Origin: Mycoemilia scoparia
Lineage: Eukaryota > Kickxellomycota > Kickxellomycetes > Kickxellales > Kickxellaceae
Assembly (NCBI GenBank): GCA_027575805.1
Contig: JANBPU010000030.1
Coordinates: forward strand, 1 to 64,000
DNA length: 64,000 bases
Direction: 5' to 3'
A program made the position numbers and the translations under genes. Below, piece by piece: positions 22,709 through 32,482 of this stretch (within the stretch, counting starts at the first letter, position 1; the number at the start of each line of letters is the position of its first letter). Below the pieces are notes generated by a model. It saw only the letters and a program-made list of their open reading frames with translations, ran no database searches and had not been told where the DNA came from.

Positions 22709-24988
22709 GATATGCTTCAAGAGATCTCTTGGGCAGGCTGATGTAGTCACTAGATACGTGACACAATATTTAGCAGTAGTAAAACGGTGGGCCGTGGCTT
22801 CTAATGCGGCTTTACAAGTGAGGGAGTAGTAGCAGTGACAATAGTAGTGGCTCTTGCTTTTGTGCTGGAGCAGAGGGTTTGCAGTGTAAACCAGGTTGCA
22901 AAGGCCTCTGGTTTGTACACATGAAACGGCAAAACAGGAGAGGCGTTAGCCAAGAAGAAGAATAGGTAATGGTAACGATTATAAAGCAAAGAAGATAGTG
23001 GAAAGGAAACCAACTGCAAAAGTCAAAAACTTGCATTATACACTGGAAGCTGACCAATCCTCTCAGATATGGCTTGAGTCTCTTTGATGTGCCGCAAGTC
23101 AGGACCCATCTGCCCAGTCAGCATCCTTAAAGGCTAAACTTTCAACAATAGTGGGCGGGCTGCCAATCGCTGGTTCTCTGTCTCTGTACTTCTGGTCTTT
23201 TTCTCAGCCATCGCACAAACATGACCAAAGTTTTGGGGTTTACATGATTCATGGTTTTCAATGCGATGTCCGAAAGTTCAAATGCTGGTAAAATGAGTAG
23301 GCGTATACCACACCTGCTTTATTTATATGGGGCGTTTCCTTGCGATCTATCAGGTTTTTCCTGTTTGCTTGAACAGCATTAGTCATGCTTCACCATTCCA
23401 TGTAGATTCTGATCCCAGCATACAAAGCGCAAACAGGGCTTGGCCAGTCTAATATTCTTATATCTTTTGCTCATTAGCAGGAACAGGCTTTGCGGTTAGA
23501 AACACATGGGCACAGGCACGCATCCATTTCTCCGTTTCTAGGAAGTATAAAAGCTCCGTGTACCCTGTGGCTGGATCCGATCCCGACTATGCCACACTAG
23601 CATGCACCCATCTAGTATTTTGCCCACTAAATAGCCCAATCAGATCTTTAAGGGCCTGATCTGAGCACTCGGGGAAGTTTCTGCATTGGGTTGAGTTTTG
23701 CTTATGAATAAGGGGAAGTTGGCTGTGGGTGACTCATCACTATACGAGTCTTGTTAAGGCTCACTATGACCACAAATTATATGGCTATTTTTCACAATAG
23801 TTGGGCACACAGGTATGTGCTTTCATCACTTGCTTGTTATAAAATCCCATGCGTGGATAGGGAGAGCCATGCTGCAAGGAAGAGGAATTAAACTGAGCAT
23901 ATGGCAAGTTCTCCATCAAAAGGAAACAATTTGGTACCTTTGTACATTCCCTACAAATCGGCCCATAGCCCATATACTTTAGCTGGAGCCTGGCGGGTTA
24001 TTGGCTACTATCCAGGGTATTCTTCTGGTTGGTACACCTTCAAAGGAGATTCTGAGCAGATAAACTTGAAGCTTTCCCACCACATGATAGTCCCATAAAC
24101 CATACATTCTTGCATGAAATTCTGCCAAAAATCACTAATATATTTGTCAGGGGTGGTTCCGATTCCATTTTGGATCAGATATTGTTGTATGTTAATACTC
24201 AATGGCGTCTGCCATTTAGCTTGTCTAAAAGGAACGGCATATATATATCTCACTGCTAGAACTTGTTTACTCTTTACACACTACCCATGCAGGTATGGCA
24301 CCATACTTAAGGGGTCGCCAAAACAAAATTTTACAAGTCAGACAAGAATACAGCTTTGTATTTAAAAAACAACTACATCCATACTTTAATCCTTGTTTCA
24401 TGAAGTTACCTGTTTATATGGAGAGTGCATTGTATAAAACTTGGTGCTTATCAGATGTAAACATGTAAATAAATCGGACAACATTGTGAATTGTTCCAAG
24501 CGCTGTTGGACCAACAGCTGTTTAGACCAAGATGCTCTTCTTGCAGTCTTTGTAGCCCAATTAAATTAAGCTCATGGCTGTAGCTTCACTGATAAAAAAG
24601 CGTGCCTTCATACTCTGCATTGAATCAGTGAGCACTAAATTCTCAATCAAAATCAAGCTGCATGATAGGTTGGGAGACCATTGAAACAAAGAGAAAAAAT
24701 AATCTGATGGGGGTTATCTGATGGAGGAATCAGTGTGCCACCAGCAGTTTCCGCAAATCTTAAGCTTCTGCCAGGACGGGGATTTCATATTGAGCATGTT
24801 GTTTGTGCTGATAACAAGCAGACCTTTTTAGAGTAACAGCAAGTTAAACTTTACATAGTATCAAAACCCCTTGTTATTTTCTACTTAAATTTCTACCTAT
24901 TTGCAAAACTTTTGACTATACTACTATCCCTTTCAAAGCCCGAAAATCCCATATCTCTGATTAGCTGAAAGCTGGGCACTTTAACACA
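22709..24988. other. Divergent intergenic region between factors A and B
   Basis: A 2.3-kb region between two outward-reading regulators. It holds the family 2 repeat at 23899-24058 and no convincing gene. Promoters of both flanking genes should lie here. I could not assign TATA boxes with confidence. Confidence 0.5.
23899..24058 (+). repeat. Dispersed repeat family 2, copy 5 (best preserved with copy 4)
   Basis: It contains ATGGCAAGTTCTCCATCAAA, AGGAAACA, ACATTCCCTACAAATCGGCC, TTTAGCTGGAGCCTGG, GTTATTGGCTACTATCCAGG, GTATTCTTCTGG and GTACACCTTCAAAGGAGA in the same order as copy 4 at 7529, 16 kb away. The flanking DNA is not related. Confidence 0.65.
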
Positions 24989-27900
24989 ATGTCGAATTAT
25001 GGCAACGGAGGTTCATACGTAAACTTCCAGCCGCTAGTCGTGCCCAGCAGTGCAGTTTTTTCGACCAAATCGTCTCCATCACAGCCCTTTCTAACATCAA
25101 TACCTTCAGTACCCAGCAATCCATTCATGGGATCCCAAGTACGGCTTATGATATCCTGCGATCTGTGTAGGCGTAGAAAAGTACGATGTGATGGTATAAA
25201 GCCCTCTTGTAGTGGTTGTATAAAGGCCAACTCGGCCTGCCACTACTCACCAGTTGGTCCTCGCCGCAAGCCCCGTCGACGAGGATCATCCAAGGCGCCT
25301 AAAGAGGACAGTGATTCAGTGCCGCCTACATCTGCAAAAAGAAAACCATCTACTAGCGGTGCCAGCCCTTTTGAAGATAACACTGCTCAAACAGGGGATC
25401 CAGTCGGGGTCAACACCAGCATACTTTTGAACATGGAACCCAGGATTGGCGGGCGCGTGGGCTCTGAAGACCATATCTCACAGTATTCAGGGTTATCTGA
25501 AAAGAGCCCACCAAAGCAAAAGGCGGGCTTTGGAGCATTATCTCCAGATAGACATGGCGTCTCATCCTCAGTGCACACCAGTGGTGGAGAGGATATGGAC
25601 AATGAATATGTCTATAGCGAAGCCCTGCAGACCGATACCAACAACAGGACTAGCGCGAGCCACGTTGGTGATACAAATAGCAGGGTGGAGGAAATGCTAA
25701 GCATCCAGAATCAGATAACGTCTTTGATGGCCCGCCTTCGTCACTTGACATTAGGCAGCTCACTCGGCGGTGATCTTGCCCATGACAAAAGTGACCCTAG
25801 CAGCAAGCAGATGCAATCCAAAAAAGACATCGATCAAGGGGCTTATGGCACCGCTCCTACCCAGCACACCACCACTCATTGCGGCATAAACATCACACGT
25901 GACCTTATTGATCATCTAGTTACCATATACTTTAAATACTCCCATCCCATGGAAACAGGTATGTATCCACAGGAGTTGTATGAAGAACGGTTAAAAGCCA
26001 GAAAGGTCAGTGAACCACTGCTGCTGTCTGTGCTCGCGGTTGCCAGCCGATACTCAGACGACCGACGTGTGCAACAGACACCGTCTTATCTGGCCGGAAA
26101 CTCCTTCTATGAGAGGGCCAAATCGAGGCTCCCTGACCTATTTGAGCGAGACTCACTGGAGAGCATTCTTACGCTAAACAACCTAGCGATCTATGCTGTT
26201 GGGCTGCCCGTTGCCAACAGAAGTTGGTATTTTTCTGGTATTGCCATGCGGATGGTGACCCAGATGTCTCTGCAGAAGATAGATGCGCACGGCCGAACGC
26301 CGGGTGCAAGCATGCTGAGTGGTCCTGGAATGGAGTCAGCAAGACGGGCCTTTTGGTCAACGATCTTTTTGGAGTCTCTGGCCAGCTTTGCCAGTGGAGA
26401 GCCGCCTTCGACAACCAAAGAGGACGTGCATGTGGCAGAGCCTTGCGATGAAGATGGTATGAGCACACACTTGGCCCAGCTAACCATACTTTTGCTGAGA
26501 GTCTCAAAGCTTAATGGAAATCGGCATCCTGAGTCTGCAAAGTTCAGCAGCGAATATGTGACTCTGCACGACGACATGGTAAAGTGGTACGATTCGTTCC
26601 CAAAACATCTCAAGATTGATCAGGAGAGCGCAGAGCGTGATGCAGCCAATAACCCACAACTGCTGGCTTCGAAAGTGTTTATTCATTGTGTTTATAATGG
26701 GGCAATAATAGCACTGCATCAGCCACGAGTTGATCTTGTCAGAGTTGATCCAGGCAAAGGGCACATTGATGGCTCTAGCAGGGGAGGCGATGGTGCTGCC
26801 GGCAGCGTGGGCAATGATAGTAGCAGTACCCCAGGTAAGACCACAGCAATGGAGGCAAAGACACCGGCAGGACTGCCGGGCCATAATGCAAACATGGATG
26901 TCCAATGGCGGCTTCATGCCCAGCAGAGCTGCTTCAAGGCAGCGAGAACAATAACGGAAACCCTGGTCCTCACGCAAAACCTTGATGTCCGATACCACCT
27001 GGTCACTGTTGGATTCAGTATATTTATGGCCGGCGTGGTCTACGTAACGGCCCTTTCATGCTCACATCCCGAATCGCCAGAATGGCAGTTCAGCTACAAC
27101 TGCGTGAAGCAGCACATGAATATATTGGAAAAGCTTGGAAAGTATTTTGCATTCCACTACATCATGGCGAAGCATATACAGGCCCAGCTCAGTGCCATCC
27201 AGGCATCAGCATCAGCATCCTCGACCTCTTCCAGCCAAAAGGGCGGTAGCACCAACAGTAGTGTCCAAAATAGCACCGACATGCAGAACCAATATAACCA
27301 ACAAAGTCACAATAATTATCTCCAGCATCTTCAACAATCACAGCAGTTTAGCAATCATGACCACCACCGCCATCAGACCTTTAGTCCAGAGAGCCACCAA
27401 AACCTTCCATTTATGAACAATGACAGTGTTAGCGATATTGATCTTTTGTCTCTCCTCGCAAATCCCCCCATGTCTATTGCAGACACTCTTGGGGAGTCTA
27501 TGCTCAACATGTCGGCTAATAATCCAGCTGGAATGGCCGGGTTCTTATCCAGCAACATGTTTGGGCAGCTCATGTCTGGCATGGCCAGCTTCAATGCCTC
27601 CAGCTATGGCTTTGGTAGTGGGGGTATCAGTGACTTTTTGAACACTGAGGGAAACAGCAACAATAGCAATAGAAGCCAGCATCAGCAAAATCTACATGGT
27701 GTAAGTAGTAGCGGTGGTGGTGGTAGTGCTCCTGGCAGCGGGATGCTTGGGTTTTCTGCAGTGTCGCCCACAATATCGAGCCTATTTGCATTAGGCCACA
27801 GCATGTCCTCTCCACCACCTGGCTCAATCTCAGGAAGCACTTTTAATCAACAAGTCCCTGCAGGACATCCACAACAACAACAACATCACCAGCAGCAGCA

Positions 27901-28171
27901 GCAACAACAACAACAGCCAGTATCATCAGATTCCTGGGGTAACTTATCTTTGCTCATGCAGGCCGGAAATATAGAAAGCGCAGCTGCCGCAGCTGCAGCA
28001 GCAACAATTACAACATCACCAGCAGCACTAACAGTAACGACAGGTGGTGGTACTGGATTTGTTGATGGGACCATAAATTCTCCCATGCCAGCTTCTGTAA
28101 CATCGCCTGTTGTCAGTAGTGGTACAACACCATCAACCGCTTTAAGATATGATTTTCATTCCACACATTAA
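24989..28171 (+). CDS. Zn2Cys6 transcription factor B
   Basis: An intronless 1060-residue protein. The Zn2Cys6 cluster starts at Cys57 (CDLCRRRKVRCDGIKPSC) and is followed by a basic linker RRKPRRRG. A leucine-containing helix (about 235-255) precedes the fungal-specific regulatory domain (about 300-770), recognisable from FKYSHPMETGMYPQELYEER, SWYFSGIAMRMVTQMSLQK and ARRAFWSTIFLESLASF. The C-terminal 270 residues are Ser/Gln/Gly/Ala-rich, with poly-Gln near 965-980 and a poly-Ala run near 1000, typical of activation regions. Unlike factors A and C, its GIAMRM segment is not split by introns. DNA target and pathway are unknown. Confidence 0.92.
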   Translation: MSNYGNGGSYVNFQPLVVPSSAVFSTKSSPSQPFLTSIPSVPSNPFMGSQVRLMISCDLCRRRKVRCDGIKPSCSGCIKANSACHYSPVGPRRKPRRRGSSKAPKEDSDSVPPTSAKRKPSTSGASPFEDNTAQTGDPVGVNTSILLNMEPRIGGRVGSEDHISQYSGLSEKSPPKQKAGFGALSPDRHGVSSSVHTSGGEDMDNEYVYSEALQTDTNNRTSASHVGDTNSRVEEMLSIQNQITSLMARLRHLTLGSSLGGDLAHDKSDPSSKQMQSKKDIDQGAYGTAPTQHTTTHCGINITRDLIDHLVTIYFKYSHPMETGMYPQELYEERLKARKVSEPLLLSVLAVASRYSDDRRVQQTPSYLAGNSFYERAKSRLPDLFERDSLESILTLNNLAIYAVGLPVANRSWYFSGIAMRMVTQMSLQKIDAHGRTPGASMLSGPGMESARRAFWSTIFLESLASFASGEPPSTTKEDVHVAEPCDEDGMSTHLAQLTILLLRVSKLNGNRHPESAKFSSEYVTLHDDMVKWYDSFPKHLKIDQESAERDAANNPQLLASKVFIHCVYNGAIIALHQPRVDLVRVDPGKGHIDGSSRGGDGAAGSVGNDSSSTPGKTTAMEAKTPAGLPGHNANMDVQWRLHAQQSCFKAARTITETLVLTQNLDVRYHLVTVGFSIFMAGVVYVTALSCSHPESPEWQFSYNCVKQHMNILEKLGKYFAFHYIMAKHIQAQLSAIQASASASSTSSSQKGGSTNSSVQNSTDMQNQYNQQSHNNYLQHLQQSQQFSNHDHHRHQTFSPESHQNLPFMNNDSVSDIDLLSLLANPPMSIADTLGESMLNMSANNPAGMAGFLSSNMFGQLMSGMASFNASSYGFGSGGISDFLNTEGNSNNSNRSQHQQNLHGVSSSGGGGSAPGSGMLGFSAVSPTISSLFALGHSMSSPPPGSISGSTFNQQVPAGHPQQQQHHQQQQQQQQQPVSSDSWGNLSLLMQAGNIESAAAAAAAATITTSPAALTVTTGGGTGFVDGTINSPMPASVTSPVVSSGTTPSTALRYDFHSTH

Positions 28172-28434
28172 ACAACAGTATTAACAACAGAAATAATGCT
28201 TCATTTACATCGGAGTTATCGATGATTTTCAAACATCCTTTCTTTTTTCATTTGACTTTTCTCTATTAGCGTTTATAATTGATTATTGGATTCATTGTGA
28301 TTATAAATAGAATAACAATTGATGCGAAACAAAGCTTCAACCACCACTACTACTACTACTACTCTTCTACTGCTGCTTATTTTAAATGTGATATAATATA
28401 AAATGGCACAATTAAAAATCTGAGTCTAGCTTGC

Positions 28435-28440
28435 AATAAA
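28435..28440 (+). terminator. Candidate poly(A) signal of factor B
   Basis: AATAAA 264 nt past the stop codon. A second AATAAA at 28495-28500 is an alternative. Confidence 0.3.
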
Positions 28441-28971
28441 ACTCAAACCCAGCATTACTCTGGATATGGATGTGGATGTATACACACCAGTTACAATAAA
28501 GAAAAACGTCCGGATGTTGCTCAATGTAGCAAATTCACAAGACACCACATCTTTTTTTGTTTTTGTTTAACACAGCACAGAATAAAGTATGAGCAAATAC
28601 TAATGTGACTATAGATAAAGAAATAATGTTGTTTCAGCACTAATGCCATTTTGAGCCACATATTATTTCACGCTATTGCTGGTGATTCAAACTCTTGGCA
28701 ACATTGCTGAAAACTAATGTTCCGGATGATTAAGCATTCTATTACTCCTGGCTGAAAATCAATGTTCTAGAGTTTCGAATTAATACATACAGATTCCATA
28801 AACAACTCAACGATATGGCGTAATTGTAATATCGGTAGTACAGGACATTATTTTTTCATCAAAGCGCAAGGCAAAATTTGGGAAAAAACATGTATATATA
28901 TATATATTGGTTTATTATTGAAAATGGTTGGTGGGTGGGTGGGTAAATCTAAATTCCTGTGTGGCTAAAAC

Positions 28972-28977
28972 TTTATT
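28972..28977 (-). terminator. Candidate poly(A) signal of factor C
   Basis: Plus-strand TTTATT reads AATAAA on the gene's strand, 194 nt past the stop codon and beyond the MITE-like element. If it is used, the element is transcribed into the 3' UTR. Confidence 0.35.
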
Positions 28978-29070
28978 ATGATTAAATGTTGGTAGTAATA
29001 GTAATAAATAGTATATTCATCTCTCTTTCTGCTTCCAGCGCAAATCTTGCCATGATATTAGGTGTGAGTT

Positions 29071-29171
29071 ATACGGATCATAATTGTTAAGGGTACCTTT
29101 TAGTGGCCAACAATTAAAAGGGCAATTACAGCCAAATGGATGACTACCCCTTCAAAAATAACTACCCATAT
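29071..29171 (-). mobile_element. MITE-like element copy 4, abutting a stop codon
   Basis: A 101-bp element in reverse orientation to copies 1-3. On the minus strand it runs from ATATGGGTAGTTATTTTTGA at 29171 to a partner at 29071 (ATACGGATCATAATTGTTAA on the plus strand). The interior GTAGTC, CATTTGGCTGTAATTGCC and GTTGGCCACTAAAAGG match the family. Its edge touches the TAA stop of factor C (29171-29173). Confidence 0.7.
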
Positions 29172-29608
29172 TAGGGCGATGAACTAGTAGGATGTGTTTG
29201 TTTTTGATCACCAGCTGTACTGCTACTGGGGCTAAATAGAATTATGTCGTCAAATAGATTATCACGATTGGCCGATGAATTCTGGGGGGTTGTGTGACTT
29301 GGATAGCCTCCACCAGTAAATGGTGATAATGACTGTGATGTATTTAGCGGCATTGAAGCTGATGGTGCTCCTCCTCCTTGCTGCAATTGATGGTTAATTC
29401 CTTGGTGTACTGTGCCAAATATATTGTTATTCCCGTTAATATTGGTCTGCCCATCGACACCAGAATTGATCGAACCCAAATCTTGTGGATATGATGCTGA
29501 CATTGCAGCTGCGTTTAGCTGATCAAAGTTTATAGCCATCCCTGGTATCATCGTGCCTGAAGTCATTTGAAGCATTTGTGGGCTAAATCCCTGAATACCA
29601 TGTTGTTG

Positions 29609-29639
<31 letters not shown>

Positions 29640-32482
29640 AGCAACAAAAACTGACTGTTAGTCATATGATTTCCAGGGCCTCCACTCATTGCTGAGGCTG
29701 CTGATCCTTTCGGATAATTTGAAAGCTGGGATGTCATAGACCCTATCGTCATTGCAAAGCGATTTAGGAATTCTGATGGGTCTGCACCAAGCTCTGCCGC
29801 CTTCTGACTAGACTTTCCTTCCTGTGACTCTCCAGATATATTGGCCTTTTGGCCTAGTTGCTGGACAAAGTTAACACGGTTGCGAAGTTCTTCGAGTCTT
29901 TGTAGCTGCTGAATTTGTTGAAGATGTGCTGATGTTTTTGGTTTTGAGGCATTCTGTGTGGGAACTGTGGGCACAGTGATATTGACGTTAGAAGGCAGTT
30001 GGGGATTAAATGTGAAATTGCTATTTACATTGCCAAAGTTAATAGGTGAATACGAGCTCTGATCTGATAGATTTCTTGCTGAATTTGTGCCAATATTGTT
30101 CAGCGCTGGATTTAGGTTTATATTGAATGGGCTTGATCCACCTCCACCTCCACCTCCACCAGTGGTTGCTGGTAATGATGCTGGTACAGCGACATTGTCA
30201 CTCGATCTAGCAACAGAGGTAGCTGGACTTGGAGTGAAGTTCGAGGCAACGTGCTGAACAGGAGAAGGCTGTATTCCGGGAACTGATCCCAACAAGCTTG
30301 GGTTAGACATGGCCATTTTCAAATGCTTCTTGAAAACCGGTTGGAATTGGCTATAGCTGTATGAATAGCCTTCGTAAGAAGTTGTAATTGGAACTATCCA
30401 GGGATCAGAGCTGACATTGGCATCAGAAGATTGGCTTGACGTTGAATGCTGCTGAAGGCGGATCTCATTAACAGCATGAAGGACGGTTATCAAATTCATG
30501 TTATAATAGTACAGTTTTCCAGCGCTTAGATGAAGCTTGAGATGCGTTTCCAAGTCATTTTTGCCCTGTGCGCTTAGCTTGCTGTCAGAAGAATAGCTGG
30601 TATTAATGTGAATGGTGCTCCCATGGAAAGCCCAAGCGCCAATGTGTGGATCCCAATAGTCCATTGGAATGTTGGTCATGCACCAATTTATTATCTCCGT
30701 CTGTCGATGGGCAGCCTCTATACACATATTTTTGGCATTTATAATATTTTCGAGGGGAACATTCTCATATGTATAATTGGGAAGCTCTGATCTGTAGAGG
30801 ATGATCTTTGCGGCAGTATATAACATGTGTACTGTGGCATACACGGAGAACAGGCGTTCGTATGCAATCGTGTTTTGGGCATACTCTGTAATTCCCCGAA
30901 GAATGTACTGGCTTTGTGGAGGAAACTCTAGGTACTTGGGAAACTTTGCGTATATTGCCTCTAGATCCTTAGCCAATTGGTTAAACGCGTCCCTTCTGTT
31001 TTGCTCACCGGGTCTTATTGGGCGGCGCCGACGGTTGACAAATTGGCATATACGACCCATCTGCACGTAGAGCTCGCATATTATCCATATGGTGTCTGGT
31101 GGGCTTGAGCCAGAAGTCTTCTCATTTTCCCACGATTCACGATGGCCAGATCCATATAACCATTCGTGGTCTTGTGAGGGCATATTGCAAACAAAATCTG
31201 TTTCGCTAATAGTTGCCGGCCGCGCGGCAAGCATCACGGATATACGGTCCGCTGTATAGCAGGCCCACCACAGGCGACGACGCCATTCCTTTGTTGTGGC
31301 CGAAGGTGGTAAAGAGTCTGAATTCTCATTCAAAGCATCTGGATCATCTGTGAGATGAATTTTCGCTCTTTCCGCCAATCTATAGTTAAAAAGGGGTTAT
31401 TAGATTGCATTTTGGCGCTTTATTTGCATGGTATTGTTGTAATAAAACATATGTGACATATACCTTAAAGCCAGGCCTTGGTGGTTAGTGCATGCAAGTA
31501 TTCGGATAGTAGGGTGGGGTGAGAGTTAGTCTCTGAGCAATAGATCATTCATTCTGTAGTATAATTGTAATCATAGTAAAGACTTACCAGTGAACGTCCA
31601 GGCAGATTCACCACGCCCACATGCATATTCGTAAAGACCCAAGTACAATAGGGTGATGATCACATTGTCCTCTGGCTTATCAACCATACTAGATATGAGG
31701 TATGCAGCCCTTTCAGCGAAGGCGCGACCAGCTAGATAGCGCGGACCCCTGGAAAACTGGGGAATCGACGAGTGGCGAGCGCCATTTGCTATAATGGCAC
31801 ATGTAAGATATTCTGGTATTTGGCCCCTGGAGAGGCGCTGCATAATTATGTTGCTAATAAATGGGTTCTGGTATGCCATTGCCACACAGCAAAAGGAATC
31901 GATTAGGCTGTTCACTATTTCTTGCGGTGGCATGGTGAAGTTATTGCGACCTGGATGGTCCTGTGATAGCTTTGCTGAGTTCATTGAAGCAGCTAAGCTG
32001 TCGTTTTGATTTTCTGAGGGAAAAGACGGTATGTTGCTGTCAGCATACGGGCTTTGGCTAAGCTGCTTCTGCTGCTGCTGGTTCAAAGTCATATTTTCGA
32101 CCAGGGGGCGGAGGAGCTGCTCCATATAAAGAAGCCTTTCTTCAAGCTTCTCAATAACACTGCGGCGGACACGCTTCTTGCGAACAAAGGGGCTGTAGTG
32201 GCAGGCAAGCTTGAGCCTTGTGCAGTGAGCGCAGGAGGGTTTTGACCCATCGCACTTGATTTTCTTTCGACGACATACGTCGCAGGCGTGCATTAGGCGA
32301 GACTGCTTAGGCTGAGGGTTATCGTTATCGCCACCCCCATCAGCATCATCGTCGATATTATTCTCGTTGACCTCATTGTCGTCCTCAAGGTCATTGGACC
32401 TCGACCTGTTTGGAGACTCCTCGGAGCTCTCCCTGGCCCTGATAGTGCCCTTATTGCTGGGGCTGGGCTGATGAGTTTGCAT
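29171..32482 (-). CDS. Zn2Cys6 transcription factor C, with a 13-nt microexon
   Basis: Exons are 32482-31588, 31476-31464 and 31379-29171, giving 1038 residues. An acidic N-terminus is followed by the Zn2Cys6 cluster from Cys67 (CDVCRRKKIKCDGSKPSC), then a short coiled coil IEKLEERLLYMEQLL. The regulatory domain (about 170-560) reads AWTFTG-LALR-LAERAKIHL across the two introns and continues EWRRRLWWACYTADRISVML. The tail is Gln/Asn/Gly/Ser-rich, with a poly-Gln run (about 29606-29644). The introns are 31587-31477 (donor GTAAGT) and 31463-31380 (donor GTATAT, acceptor CTATAG). The WTFTGLALRLA segment aligns residue for residue with the usual W-x-x-x-G-x-A-x-R-x-A signature, which supports the microexon. 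Targets are unknown. Confidence 0.9.
31464..31476 (-). other. 13-nt microexon of factor C
   Basis: The minus-strand sequence is GCCTGGCTTTAAG, preceded by CCACCAAG and followed by GTATATG. It completes Gly (G+GC), encodes Leu-Ala-Leu, and begins Arg (AG+A). Length, entry phase 1 and exit phase 2 are the same as in factor A. Confidence 0.78.

Larger units (their letters stand above)
28172..29170. other. Convergent intergenic region between factors B and C
   Basis: AT-rich 3' flanks of two converging genes. It holds AATAAA hexamers on both strands, a TA microsatellite (about 28890-28906) and most of a MITE-like element (29071-29171). Confidence 0.6.

Noticed and set aside
22709..22750. Upstream start of factor A at 22750
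   Set aside because: The first codon there is GTG; the first in-frame ATG is 22708.
29606..29644. CAG/CTG tract as a CRISPR-like or satellite array
   Set aside because: It is an in-frame poly-Gln codon run within factor C; similar runs lie in other regulators and in the Gln-rich gene at the window end.
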